DNA of 64,000 nt from Siphonodentalium dalli (taxonomy: Eukaryota; Mollusca; Scaphopoda; Gadilida; Siphonodentaliidae). The notes under the pieces were generated by a model. It did no database searches. It was given only the letters and a program-made list of their open reading frames with translations, and was not told the origin of the DNA. The translations under genes were made by a program, and so were the position numbers. The stretch is from assembly GCA_032622095.1 (NCBI GenBank), contig CP136066.1, forward strand, positions 208,137,655 through 208,201,654. The letters are read 5' to 3'. Positions 23,257-35,108 of this stretch are shown piece after piece; the stretch's first letter is position 1, and the number at the start of each line of letters is the position of its first letter.

Positions 23257-23772
23257 CTTAAGCCGTTAGGTAAACAAGGTATAGCGAGTCACTTTATTGA
23301 TTGTGTTGTGTTTGTCAGATCTTCTGTGTGTAACGCTCGCGAACTAACCCGTCTGATGTACGCGGATGACCCGGGATATTCTTAATTGTAGGGAGATTGT
23401 AATCCAAGATAACGAGCTTAATGACATGTAAATGACTTGGAAACATACGTTATCTTTGTTGTTGGTGACACCATGTATTCACGGGTGATAGGAGTTTTAT
23501 GGTTTGATTCAAGTCGCGGCTCCATGTCGTCTGATTTAATACCGATACCTTGTAAAACAGAAAGGGGACGCAACAAGTGCAATACACAAATTGTAACCCC
23601 CCCCCCACATAAAGGTGGTCGAAAAGGGTATTTATAGTAAAGCGCCATTGTCTATGGGTATATTCATGGATATAAGTGTTAGTGTTACATGCCAATGTGA
23701 ACTATACTGATAACCAGGTGGCTGTAAAACAATTGCAGAAGTTATTCCGACTATTTATTTATTTTTGTTTAA

Positions 23773-24164
23773 CCCTTTACCCAACAGAACGGCCCTGTGC
23801 CAATGCATTCTCTTATATATGCGAGTCGACCATAGGTCGCCTCGCATATATAAGAGAATGCATTGGCTTAACACATTCAAAATTATAAAATTGTTAAAGA
23901 ATGTAAGAAAAAATGGTAAAAAGTATTAAAAAAAGATTTTTTTTAGGCCAATGCATTCTCTTATATATGCGAGGCGACCTATGGTCGACTCGCATATATA
24001 AGAGAATGCATTGGCACAGGGCATAACTGTAACTATCACAATGTGGTCAAGGAGCCGGTTCCAATGATATCCATATTTGTATGGTTCTATTGAGACAGAC
24101 CCAAGATATTTTAGGCTGTTGAAGCTTTATTTGGCCGGTTTTGGCCGGTTTGTTGGGTAAAGGG
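23773..24164 (+). mobile_element. piggyBac-like double-hairpin MITE, family 2, copy 1
   Basis: 392 bp with TIR CCCTTTACCCAACA / TGTTGGGTAAAGGG, flanked by TTAA (23769-23772, 24165-24168). Two hairpins sit near one end (23799-23867 and 23947-24015), each with stem GCCAATGCATTCTCTTATAT continuing ATGCGAG. The remainder carries TTGAAGCTTTATTTGGCCGG. The CCCTTT start and TTAA sites match piggyBac-type ends. There is no transposase. Confidence 0.9.
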
Positions 24165-24189
24165 TTAATATATATTTTTTTGGCATACG

Positions 24190-24400
24190 GCGATTAAATA
24201 TAACGCGGGGAATATATTTCTTAGTTATTATCTTTTTCCTAATAACATACTTCACTGTATAGGCGAATGTTCCAACTCAAAATTGCATGCTTTTCTCTGA
24301 CTTTTGTGAGCCGATATCGCAGTAAACATCAAATTAATTACCCAGGAAAAAATTCCAACATTATCTGGTGTGACAGCTAGGTACCATCATGTATATCTTC
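24190..24400 (-). repeat. Dispersed repeat also at 34.9 and 49.7 kb
   Basis: It shares, on one strand or the other, AACGCGGGGAATAT, AACTCAAAATTGCATGCTTT and TGAGCCGATATCGCA with 34830-35010 and 49720-49990. Confidence 0.6.
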
Positions 24401-25436
24401 TTAATTAAATCTAACATTTTGTATTTAGTGTTTTGTCAGTTACAACTCATTCTGGCTTGATGTAGACAATTTTCAAATTAATATGGACAGTTCGGTTTCT
24501 ATGTCATCACATTCTGTATATACGTGGTGGCAGAAATCAGACAAACGTAGCAGGTGACTGCACTCTGTCTTGTAGTTTGACCATAACTAACCATTGGTGT
24601 GTTTTCTTTGAGCAAAATCTAAATAATTAAAGAGCCATGTTTAGCCGATTGATTGTGTCGTGTCAACTCAACTCAACCACCCACATGGATGCGAAGTGGA
24701 CCACGACCTATAGGTTATAAGCAACTAACTTACATAGTTACGTAACTTACGTTTCTTGAATTTGTGTAGGAAACTCGAATTAGCATAAATAAAATCTGGC
24801 TGCTGATTTGTTGATTATATATCTTTTATGGATAATTCCCTGAGCTGGAACAGAAAATCATAGCCTACATACGTAAATAAGGCGACCACTTTTGTTTAGA
24901 TGGCCAGAAAGAGTCTGGTGGGGTCATGACGTAATGGAAAGTGTCTGGATAGGTTTAAGCTGCTGATTTTTTTTACAGTAAATGGAGTAGTTGTGGAAAT
25001 GCAAGATTATCGTTTTAAAAAATACCGAAAAAGGGCGTTTGTTGTCACCGACTGGTGTATCGGATGGCTTTCTAAGGGGAATTTTAAGTTCAAATAGGCT
25101 TAAAGGACTTATAGTTAATAATGTCGCCTATGGAAAATAAATAGTTGTGTGTAACACATAAGCCGTACCCGTATGTCATCCATTAAATGTCTGGCGCGAT
25201 TCGGCCGCCCTATATATATACATAGTACCACCAGAATGCCATCACCGCCCATCACGTGATGCACCCCATGCCAAACAGGGTGCCACATTAGGGTGACACT
25301 TACTCATCGCAGTGGGGCTGAAAGTGTTGTATTCGAATGTTTAATTATCCTGTAAACTGGTTAACCTACAAGTTAACCGCGTCTGCGCCTTTATATTACG
25401 CGCGCATTTTGTTTAACTGTAACTGTGTTTCCCTTG
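24400..25436. other. Non-coding stretch upstream of the exon candidate
   Basis: I see no coding sequence. 24645-24700 and 25190-25320 are diverged counterparts of 61715-61876 (GATTGATTG, TCAACTCAACCACCC, GATGCACCCCATGCCAAACA). The 25281-25290 site (GCCACATTAGGG) is the empty version of the MITE site at 61873. Confidence 0.5.
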
Positions 25437-25439
25437 CAG

Positions 25440-25621
25440 TCCTATCTCATTGTTTTAAGACATATTATGGACTTGTTCGGGTGCACGAAACTGATCAGTT
25501 AGTATTGAGGCACTATGCCAACTGGAGGAAGGTAGCATTCTACAAAATCACCGAAAATCTCAGGCAAATCGACCGTACAACTCCATATAGAAACCATCGT
25601 CGGAACTACGCTCAATTATAA
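25440..25621 (+). CDS. Candidate terminal coding exon of an unidentified gene
   Basis: A strong acceptor (TGTGTTTCCCTTGCAG, ending 25439) precedes an open frame reading LSHCFKTYYGLVRVHETDQ and continuing for 60 codons to TAA at 25619-25621. The product is basic and rich in Tyr, Arg and His, with no membrane segment; I do not recognise the family. A diverged paralogue at 21955-22120 carries a 1-nt deletion and stops, so this copy is the better preserved. Homology between the two runs on past the stop codon, so the duplication included 3' flanking DNA. No upstream coding exon is evident in 24.4-25.4 kb. It may be a genuine last exon, or a captured exon fragment inside a repeat. Confidence 0.35.
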
Positions 25622-25775
25622 ATATTTACTACTCGATTCGGGACGCATCTATCGGCGATAAATTAACGTAAATGATTTCGCCATCAAGTGTCACTGCATT
25701 TAATTAATAGATAAAAATGACGGTGTGTGTGTGGTAAATTTGGATATAATATTTGTAAAAAATAACTACTTTGAT

Positions 25776-28684
25776 CAGGGGGGAGTAGTAAAAAATTTGC
25801 AGGAATGTATGCCGGGGTGGTGGGTGACACGAGGGGCAAAAAACGCGTTTTTACTAAAGACCTTTTGTGCCCTTATTTCACATTTGTAACAGTTTAAAAC
25901 ATATTATAAGGATTTATAACTGCAAAAACACCATATTTATGTTACTGTGACCTCATATGGGCCTTAGTGGAGATGACATTAAGCTATGGCATGTTGATTA
26001 TGGGGCGGTGTGGTGAAAAAAATCCTTCCCACCCCCTTTGGAAAGAAGCTTCGAGAAATGTAAAACTGAAATAAATAAACTTGTCTTGATGTAACTAAAG
26101 CCTAGATCATTGTGTGCATGGAAAAAGAGCGAGCAACTATCTCAAAAATTAATGTGACTATCAATGGCTAGAATATAACTGTCATCACACTGTTCATCAG
26201 TGCATCAAGCCAATCGGTGAAATATTTGCATGTCTATCAACTCATGTGATCGGTTACTATCACAACATCTAAAATATCAAAGTCTGGCATAGTGACTGTT
26301 TGTCATTTATTATAACAAAGGTTGCTCCAGTAGACTAACAGAAGTGTTAAGGCATAATTCCAGATAATGCGCTGGTTGACTGACTAATCGGGAAATGGTT
26401 AGAAATTATGGAATTGTGTGTATCCTGTACAATGACCTAAGTTTGCATATATAAGTAAACTTGTCCTGATGTAGCTAATGCATAGATCATTGTGTGCATG
26501 GAAAAAGAGCGAGTAACTGTCTCAAAAATTAATGTGACTATCAATGGGTAGAAAATATCTGTCATCAGTGCATCAAGACAATCAGTGAACTATTTGCATG
26601 TCTTTCAACTCAGATGATCTCTCACAAGATCTAAAGTATCCAAGTCTGGTATAATAGTGATGTAACTGCTTGTCAGCTATATATATATAAACAAGTAGGA
26701 TCTGTCCCGATTTTTCTCTCAGACCCTTGGACCGAGTTCAAACAAATTTAATTTAAAAAAAAGTAGAGTTTTATGCGATTTTAGACCAATTTTAGTGAAA
26801 TTTGGGGGGTGGGTGTAAAAAAATTTAGAGTAGAAAATAAATTTTTTTGCAGGTTTGGGGGTGGTGGATCCCCGAAAATGCCAGATGCAAAAAAACGGCA
26901 TACCTTCCCAGGGGGGGGGCAGGAAAAAATTTGCATACACAACGCTGAATTTATTTTTGGCAGCACTTTGGACCCCCACCCCCCCCCCCTCTTTGTGCAA
27001 AAAAAATATTTTTTTCCACTCATGGTTTTGGGACCCCCCCCCCCTTTCCAGTCACATTTGAATGAAATTTATCAAGCTGGTGAGCCATTATAGGCAAAAA
27101 CATCAGGGTGTAGAATGTCCAGTGAAGGTGGCTGATGTTGAGAGTGGTTAAATTAGAATGAACATATATAATAATTATCAGTCATTCGTAATTTGACCAT
27201 TCTGTTTTTTCAAGCATCATCCAACTTTGGTGTACTTTCGCCACCAGTTAAACTCAAATACTAATAAGTTATAACTATGAGCACAAGCAATACACTCGTG
27301 AGATTAAAAACATTTATCATGAAAAACTCAACCCAACCAGCTGACACAACCAGTGAAACAACTTTAAAAAAATATTTTATCTAATTATTTATTCCAGACT
27401 TTGCACTGGACTTTGTGTAATGTGCATTTATCCATGAAATGCACTCGTGTTTACTTTATATATATTTTTAAAGTTGCTAGTTAAATTGAAGTTGTAAACA
27501 CACAACACACCGGAAAATTATATGCTGCCCAGGTTGAGATGGGGTTTTCTAGATAAATGTTTTAAATCTCATATGAGTGTATTGCTTGTGCTGAGACAGT
27601 TCAGCTCTTTTTGTTAGGCAGTATTTCATAAAGTGTATGTCCTATATATTTCCATTGGAAGTGTGTCCTTATAAGTGTTTTGACTGGTGGTATTAATATA
27701 GTTTCCTATGAACGATCCACTCCGATCTTATTGGATTTAATGGAGGCAGATGTAGCAGTGACTTTCTATGCAAAATGTATCAGATATATTCATTTTCATT
27801 TTATCATCGATGTCGTTCAACTAACATATTTCTAAATTGAATTTTGAAAAACGTTGAAGCTGATTGAAGAATTATTTAAGTTAATTTAAACTCAGGTGAA
27901 GTTTCAATTATCGTTGTGCAAAGTGACTTACAAAATCTTTATCTAATCTGGATTAAGAAATTAATGAGTTTAACAAGAAACTTTGGTTACATTTTCTGGT
28001 ACAAAATTACCCAAGTATTTCAGACTAGACACTTATCAAACTGTTTCTTGCCTGTTTTACAATATGCAGTGTACCTGGTTAGATGGATCATTTTAATATT
28101 AACAATAGCTAAATGGTTGTAGAATAGCGCATATAAATAATATGTCATTATTTCACAAGTGAAAGACAGTCATGTTTTACTAAGATAATGCTATTGAGAC
28201 TGATAGAGATCCATGTGAATGTCTGTTCATTAATAATTGGGTATGTAACACTGTAGCACTTTTGTCTTTTATAGTATTAGTAACTTTGTGCCAGAAACAT
28301 GTTTATATATTAGAGAACAGGCATGTTCTACATTTATTTTACACATTATTTCAGTTTCATATCAGACTTAATTGGAGAGTTGAATTTCAGTTTGATACCA
28401 CAGATAGTGGTAATGTGATATTTTATTTTACTTACTGAAGTATATGTGGTTTATTTGTCTTTAGAGTTCATTATAATATATTTACATACCAATTGGTTAT
28501 CCAACCCAGGTGGGCCAGCGCAGTTAAAAATTTCACGAAGGTTTACTTAGTATTAGAAGGGACCAAATAATCAAAACATTCTGAGGCCAACCTGACCACA
28601 GATAACTGTACCTAGTATATTGTTTTGCACGACCCCCCCCCCCTGTACCTTCCTGCAAATTTTTTACTACCCCCCCCCCCCCTG
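25776..28684. mobile_element. 2.9-kb hAT-like non-autonomous element
   Basis: The left end CAGGGGGGAGTAGTAAAAAA, followed by TTTGCAGGAA, matches the complement of the right end (CAGG(G)n TAGTAAAAAATTTGCAGGAA). The sequence CTTTGAT flanks both sides (25769-25775, 28685-28691). The paralogous empty site at 22270 (CTACTTTGAACAAG) confirms insertion. CAGGGG termini are common in hAT elements, whose usual TSD is 8 bp; only 7 are clear here. The interior has a ~370-bp direct duplication (26085-26290 and 26457-26645), G/C-run-rich sequence at 26780-27060 and no transposase. 27060-28600 is AT-rich with nothing supportable. Confidence 0.75.
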
Positions 28685-28849
28685 CTTTGATCAAGATTTT
28701 TCTCCATTTCTATTATCACCCTATCGAAGTGTTTCACATCACTTTAATGTATGTATGCAAAATAGAGGAATGTACAAATCTTCCATAACTGTATATCAAT
28801 GATAATATCAATTTAAATAAATCGTCATCATGGATGACGTATGTTGGAC

Positions 28850-29063
28850 ATTACACCCGGAGCTCCTCAGATACAGCACATGGAGCCTCTGACGTATAAG
28901 ATAATGCATGCATGACTTGCAAGGTCAATGTAAATATTGTAAGGACATGTATTCTCTTATATATCCGAGGCTCCCTATAAATGGGAGACTCGCATATATA
29001 AGAGAATGCATTGGCACATGGTTTTTCTAAAAAAATCAGGAAGCTCTGGTCATGGAAGGGTTA
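28850..29063 (-). mobile_element. Degenerate double-hairpin MITE relic
   Basis: It contains a damaged hairpin (about 28945-29014) and, on the minus strand, the terminus TTAACCCTTCCATGACCAGA. The left end has decayed. Confidence 0.55.
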
Positions 29064-29433
29064 ATGTACAACCATATAATTTCGATTTCGTAGGTTTCTA
29101 AGACTGGCGTCAAAACGCGCTCGACTTTAACGTTGAACTGCTGACGTTATTTGTTTCTATATTGTCATTTCACTTGACGAAGGTTTCACAGAAGGCCGAA
29201 AGCTTGTGTGCATTATTCACCAATGAGTTTATTACGCGCGCAGCGTGTATACTAATGTACAAATTCTTGTTTCGCCTGGGCGCTGCCATAGCGCATGGGG
29301 TTCTATTTATAGAATGTTAATTATTGGGACAGATTAAAAGTTGTAGTGCGACCCCGAGGCCGAGCTGTAGTGCGACCCGAGGCCGAGCCGGTAAAAGGTG
29401 TAGTTGAGAATTTTCAATTTCGTTTATTGGCGT
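29064..29433. other. Non-coding stretch with a ~25-bp duplication
   Basis: TGTAGTGCGACCCGAGGCCG is repeated twice at 29341-29392. CTTGACGAAGGTTTCACAGA, followed by AGGCCGAAAGC, at 29172-29206 resembles the tail motif of some retroelements. No gene. Confidence 0.4.
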
Positions 29434-29912
29434 TTACATTATGTCAATAATGTTGATTTTTGGTTTGTGATAAGCTATGCCAATTACAAATAACAGAAAT
29501 GAAAAAGATTCTATAATTACAATCATGGGTATATAATATATGATCTTGAGCGCGTTACCATTTCTGACTATGGTTTTCCTGTAAGGGTGTTGGCGTCCAA
29601 TTCCTGCCATCGAGACGGATATACGGCTAATCATATACAAAATAAGCTGGGATAGAAACGTTAATATTACAATAAATGCGACAGACGATGCAGCGTTGAA
29701 ATTACCATACGAATATGAGACCTTTGACAAAAATATAACTGTTTTACTTACAATGGTATTAAATTTTGGCATGCAGCTCGCAATACACAACAACGTAACA
29801 TGAGTCATGGTCTCGAATGACAGTTGTTCGTGACATGTTGCTCTTGCTTGGCTCAGACTCAAATAATTGCTTACTCTGCCGTAAACTCGAGAACCCCCAC
29901 GTGTGTCGCCTT
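29434..29912 (-). CDS. Candidate exon with two to three hydrophobic segments, unknown protein
   Basis: The minus strand has a good acceptor (ATTTATTTCTTGTGTTTCCAG) followed by an uninterrupted frame of about 159 codons ending in TAG. If this site is used, the exon is entered in phase 1 and the first complete codons read GDTRGGSRVYGR. Two strongly hydrophobic stretches (FIVILTFLSQLILYMI and IIYYIPMIVIIESFSFLLFV) and a weaker one before them suggest a multi-pass membrane protein. GT donors are also present inside (GGCAGA|GTAAGC and CCATT|GTAAGT), so the true exon could be short and the rest intron. AT-rich DNA encodes hydrophobic residues by chance, and I recognise no family. It is among the longest non-repeat open frames in the window. 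Confidence 0.3.
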
Positions 29913-30446
29913 CTGGAAACACAAGAAATAAATCATGTTATATCTTAATAGATTAGAGCATCTACGCGCCGGGGGCATAGTATAGTGAAGTGCGATTTAA
30001 TTATGACGGATATCAAATAGAGCAGAAAATGTGATGTCTCGTTTCTTGAAGTGGTGCCAGCTTTGTGAAACCCTATCTTGTTTTTATTACCTGAATCATT
30101 ATTTTTTTGTTTGCTGCCCGCGAACTGTGTATTCAGACGTGCACTTAAACGGTTCACGGTTCGTGATTTGTGTTTGAGTCTACCGCGAAGGTTTATTAAC
30201 AACGGACACCCATTGCGAGTGTATTGCGTATCATGCGGTGCGACAAGCTATAAGTACATGGCGACAATGGAGTTTGGACTGTCTCATCTTTTTGTCCCCT
30301 CCAATGTTGATGAGTTTCAAAAGCATATATATAATTATGCACCCGAAGAAAGTTTGTCGACTGGCTCATATGTTATTATGACCGTCGGCTATACTATATA
30401 TATATATATATATATACAAACGTAATTGGAATCACGACAAACTTAA

Positions 30447-31025
30447 AGGGGTACTGTACGCCATTTTCAATAAATTCCCGGTGATAACAACGAACTAATA
30501 TCGATAATATATATAAAAGAAACTAAGTAATTTGAGTCTAAGATGTATTCTGTAAACGTTCAGGTTATGAGGTTATCTTAAAATCAAAGTTAATAATTTG
30601 ATATCAATTTAATTTATGGCTGGAGTCATAAATTAAATTACGAATTTCCATGTACAAGACGTAATCAAAATAATTCACAAATAGTGGATTGGGCAAAGCG
30701 TGGCACACATGATCGTGTAAAAAATTATGTTGACACAGGGAGTAAACTCAGGCCACTCACTGACTAGTAACTATACAATGACTTAATGAGTATATGGGAC
30801 TAGTATGCATATAATATAACATTTATTTGATACATTTTCTTGAAAACTGTCCAAAAATTACTCGATTACTCGACAACAACAATTGGTATTTTCGCATTCC
30901 GGCTAATCTGCCATCCGTAACATTATACTTCGTACTCAACAGACTTTCAAATAATGGAAATCTGGTTACATTATTCTACAACTCAGATACTAAAGAAACC
31001 AACAACATTTTGGTACAGTATCCCT
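30447..31025 (-). mobile_element. piggyBac-like TTAA MITE, family 1, copy 2
   Basis: 579 bp, inverted relative to the copy at 17561. It starts AGGGGTACTGTACGCCATTT, ends GGTACAGTATCCCT and is flanked by TTAA (30443-30446, 31026-31029). The central hairpin is conserved as AATTTATGGCTGGAGTCATA. Confidence 0.88.
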
Positions 31026-31197
31026 TTAATGTTATCAAAACTGATTTTCTTATATACAACATTGGCAAAATATAAATACCTTTACTTCTCATCACCAGTG
31101 TACAATGGTTCATTATACAATTGTATTTCAAGAAAAATACAGCATGATTATACACTGGCTGCCCTTCCAAATAATAAAACATATAAACACGACATGG

Positions 31198-31395
31198 GAA
31201 CAATATGAGTACGATGCAAAACGAACGAATGTATAGTGCATGCCACCTGACAGGGTGGGGTTGGGGCTACCAGTGTATATATACACAATAAATTTACGCA
31301 ATATGAGTACGATGCAAAAAGAACGAATGTATAGTGCATGCCACCTGTCAGGTGGGGTTGGGGCTACCATTGTATTTATACACAACAAATTTACG
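31198..31395 (+). repeat. 98-bp tandem duplication
   Basis: Two copies of CAATATGAGTACGATGCAAA ... CACAATAAATTTACG differ by a few bases. Confidence 0.85.
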
Positions 31396-31668
31396 CATAC
31401 GTCAAAACGGGCACGCACCGCTACAAGTTCATCGATTATCGACGTAGTGTTAAATAGTTATATGGATGCATTAATTCAGTAACTGGCATAAGTACTCAAT
31501 CAACTAATATTAATAATGAACTCAGATAAATGTGCGAAAAAAATCCAATTGCATGGCTGATTGCTTTTTTAAATGTTTCACAGTCCGGTTTGACATCAAA
31601 TTAGTCATACTGTTCTATGGTAATATATCCTGCTTACCATGGAAACGAAAAATACTTGAAAGCAACAC

Positions 31669-33186
31669 CATTTAACAGTGAACACCATTCGCATTTAACA
31701 GCGAACACCATTCGCATTTAACGGTGAATCCCATTCGTATTTAACAGTGAATCCCATTCGTATTTAACAGTGAACACCGTTCGTATTTAACAGTGAACAC
31801 CATCCGTATTTAACAGTGAACACCATTCGCATTTAACAGCGAACACCATCCGTATTTAACAGTGAACACCATTCGCATTTAACGGTGAACACCATCCGTA
31901 TTTAACAGTGAATACCGTTCGTATTTAACAGTGAAAACCATCCGTATTTAACAGTGAACACCATTCGCATTTAACAGCGAACACCATTCGCATTTAACAG
32001 TGAACACCATCCGTATTTAACAGCGAACACCATTCGCATTTAACGGTGAATCCCATTCGTATTTAACAGTGAACACCGTTCGTATTTAACAGTGAACACC
32101 ATCCGTATTTAACAGTGAACACCGTTCGTATTTAACAGTGAAAACCATCCGTATTTAACAGTGAACACCATTCGCATTTAACAGCGAACACCATTCGCAT
32201 TTAACAGTGAACACCATCCGTATTTAACAGCGAACACCATTCGCATTTAACGGTGAATCCCATTCGTATTTAACAGTGAACACCGTTCGTATTTAACAGT
32301 GAACACCATCCGTATTTAACAGTGAACACCGTTCGTATTTAACAGTGAACACCGTTCGTATTTAACAGTGAACACCGTTCGTATATAACAGTGAACACCA
32401 TCCGTATTTAACAGTGAACACCGTTCGTATTTAACAGTGAACACCATCCGTATTTAACAGTGAACACCGTTCGTATTTAACAGTGAAAACCATCCGTATT
32501 TAACAGTGAACACCATTCGCATTTAACAGCGAACACCATTCGCATTTAACAGTGAACACCATCCGTATTTAACAGCGAACACCATTCGCATTTAACGGTG
32601 AATCCCATTCGTATTTAACAGTGAACACCGTTCGTATTTAACAGTGAACACCGTTCGTATTTAACAGTGAACACCGTTCGTATATAACAGTGAACACCAT
32701 TCGTATATAACAGTGAACACCATTCGTATTTAACAGTGAACACCGTTCGTACTTAACAGTGAACACCATTCACATTTAACAGCGAACACCGTTCGTATTT
32801 AACAGTGAACACCATTCGTATTTAACAGTGAACACCGTTCGTATTTAACAGTGAACAACATTCGTATTTAACAGTGAACACCGTTCGTATTTAACAGTGA
32901 ACACCATTCGTATTTAACAGTGAACACCGTTCGTATTTAACAGTGAACACCGTTCGTATTTAACAGTGAACACCGTTCGTACTTAACAGTGAACACCGTT
33001 CGTATTTAACAGTGAACGCCGTTCGTATATAACAGTGAACACCATTCGTATATAACAGTGAACACCATTCGTATTTAACAGTGAACACCGTTCGTACTTA
33101 ACAGTGAACACCGTTCGTATTTAACAGTGAACACCGTTCGTATATAACAGTGAACACCGTTCGTATATAACAGTGAACACCATCGC
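31669..33186 (+). repeat. 23-bp satellite, about 66 copies with higher-order structure
   Basis: The unit is TATTTAACAGTGAACACCATTCG. Variant monomers (CGCATTTAACAGC, GGTGAATCCC, CCGTTCG, CATCCG, TATATAACAG) occur in ordered groups. The GGTGAATCC variant sits at 31723, 32045, 32252 and 32597, spacings of 14, 9 and 15 units. Direct units of this kind have no unique spacers, so it is not CRISPR. Confidence 0.95.
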
Positions 33187-33616
33187 AAAATTCTCACAAT
33201 CATCCATTAAAAAAATCACAATTGAGAACGCTCTTTATTATTATCTTTTCGACTTTGATAGGATGGCATTTAATAAATACTAATAACTATAATAGGTTCA
33301 ACCAAAACCACCAGTCCGTTAATTATTGAACTGTATTGAATTGTATTCTACAATGTGGCAAAACTCCCCCCGACTAGAATTCGTGATAATTTTTGGGATT
33401 GATGAGTGTCAGACACTACAAGGTGAATTCCATCCATTGCCATACAGGCACCACAACGGAAGAAAACAGAACAAAAATGTCTCATTTTCGTTCTATACCT
33501 ACCCTTCTGTTCCTTTATCTGGAAATATTGTTTCTGCATGTCCATCCGCCTGAGTATTGCTGCCATGGTAACTGTTATAGGATCTTACTGAAATTTATGT
33601 TAAATCCACATGGCGA
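33187..33616. other. Non-coding flank of the 23-bp satellite
   Basis: AACGCTCTTTATTATTATC lies just after the array. The remainder has only short chance ORFs. Confidence 0.4.
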
Positions 33617-33766
33617 CAAGCCTTGAAATAGGGTGTCTGTCATTTGCAGAATGAGGTCCCCAGAGGGTGAATTTGGTATGCTAGCCCGCTATGCGGGGTA
33701 GCATCACTAAATTCACCCTCTGGAGACCTCATTCTGCAAATGACAGACACCCTATTTCAAGGCTTG
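33617..33766. mobile_element. Solo hairpin MITE, AGAATGAGGTCC family
   Basis: A 150-bp near-perfect palindrome from CAAGCCTTGAAATAGGGTGT to its complement at the other end. It includes GCAGAATGAGGTCCCCAGAG and a loop around CCCGCTATGCGGGG. Its outer sequence equals the outer ends of the 59546-59996 element. Confidence 0.85.
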
Positions 33767-33978
33767 CGTGGCGATTTGCGCTCCAATATGCACCAAATAA
33801 TATTCGCTTTTTAATTTTTCCCCGGTATCGAAATTGGTCGATAAATATATGAACTACCTTCCTACAATCATCCTAAGTCCCAGAAAGAAGCATTGAAGTC
33901 ATAACAAATACAACTTTGAACACGATGGCTGCGTCCCAAATAAAAAAAAACCCAGTCATTTGCAAAGCATATAGAGGA

Positions 33979-34123
33979 TCTTCAACGAGTCCCCAGTTTA
34001 TAGCGGAATTTACAAAACGAGTCCAGTATATTCGGTCTGGACTGAGCCTTTGTCGAGGTCCAGACCTAATTTACTGGACGAGTTTTGTAATTTCCGCTAT
34101 AAACTGGGGACGAGTTGTAGATT
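33979..34123. mobile_element. 145-bp hairpin MITE
   Basis: GAGTCCCCAGTTTATAGCGG at the left is mirrored by CCGCTATAAACTGGGGACGA at the right, with loop around CTGAGCCTTTGTCGAG. The open frame across it is a by-product. Confidence 0.8.
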
Positions 34124-34745
34124 CTATTTATTACATGATCCAAAACATCTACACAAGATACCTAAATCAACAAATGGGACGCGAAACTAACATCGGCTTC
34201 TTTAAGGCGATGACGTTTCACTTAACTATTCGTTGTTTGCCCGCGTAAAGAAATAGTCCCAGATAAATAAAGACTCTTTGTCGCATGTAATGGCGTATAT
34301 TTAATGACATAACTTTTCAAACTCTTCATTCATGATAGTTTGTTGGAAATATATTGGAAGCCATAGTATTTTGAGACGTAGCATAAGGAATGTTAACAGA
34401 CGACAAACCGGAAGTCAAATGTCACCTGTTAGACTATTCCTTATACGACATAAAATAAAGAGCGTTTATTTCACTTCTGTGAAAACAGCTGTGACTATGG
34501 ACATTATTTTTCAGAGCATATGAAGCCGGTATATCACTATTTCGGTGTTTTTATTAACCGAGCATATACCCCCTTCCAAATTACGCAGACATAATTTGGA
34601 AGCTCGAATGAGCCATGTCCGTTTCACATGGCTTCCAACGCAGGTTGGGTGATATTCGTCTTTTCCCTTCTAGTGTTATCTCCCTTGTTTCGATTTTCAT
34701 GACAACCTCATGTTCCCACTTATTTAGGAAACACCTCAGTCCAAG
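34124..34745. other. Non-coding stretch with a short inverted repeat
   Basis: GCATAAGGAATGTTAACAG (34381) faces CTGTTAGACTATTCCTTATAC (34425), next to AATAAAGAGCGTTTATT. No gene. Confidence 0.4.
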
Positions 34746-35108
34746 ATCATGCCATCAATCCCTACTCTGGCTAACGCCCGTAGAGATTTATATTCCACCA
34801 GTGCAAATCCTTTGAACTTTTTGAAGTTTTGACTTTGTGAGCGATTTTGCTTCGCGTCGTATACAATTATGGCATTTTTCCAGGGTAATTATTTTGATGT
34901 TTATTGCGATATCGGCTCACAAAGTCAGAGAAAGCATGTAATTTTGAGTTGGGCATTCGCCTACAGTCAAGTAAGAAATGTATTCCCCGCGTTATGTTTT
35001 CGACTTTATAAGGTTCCCTGTTAAAACTTCAAAAAGTTCCCAGGATTTGTATACTGGTGGAATATGATATCTGCGGGCGTTAGCCAGAGTAGAGATTCAT
35101 GGAATGAT
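34746..35108. mobile_element. Foldback element with 85-bp arms
   Basis: CTACTCTGGCTAACGCCCG ... AACTTTTTGAAGTTTT at the left is mirrored at 35023-35108. Inner arms GACTTTGTGAGC / GCTCACAAAGTC form a second inverted pair. The right half matches 49720-50080. Confidence 0.65.

Noticed and set aside
30078-30425. 115-codon plus-strand ORF
   Set aside because: It ends in a TA microsatellite, has no splice support and no recognisable domain.
31669-33186. CRISPR-like periodicity
   Set aside because: Units are contiguous 23-bp repeats without unique spacers, in a eukaryotic context.
33916-34248. 110-codon ORF
   Set aside because: It reads through a 145-bp palindrome; its arms force complementary codons, and no domain is visible.
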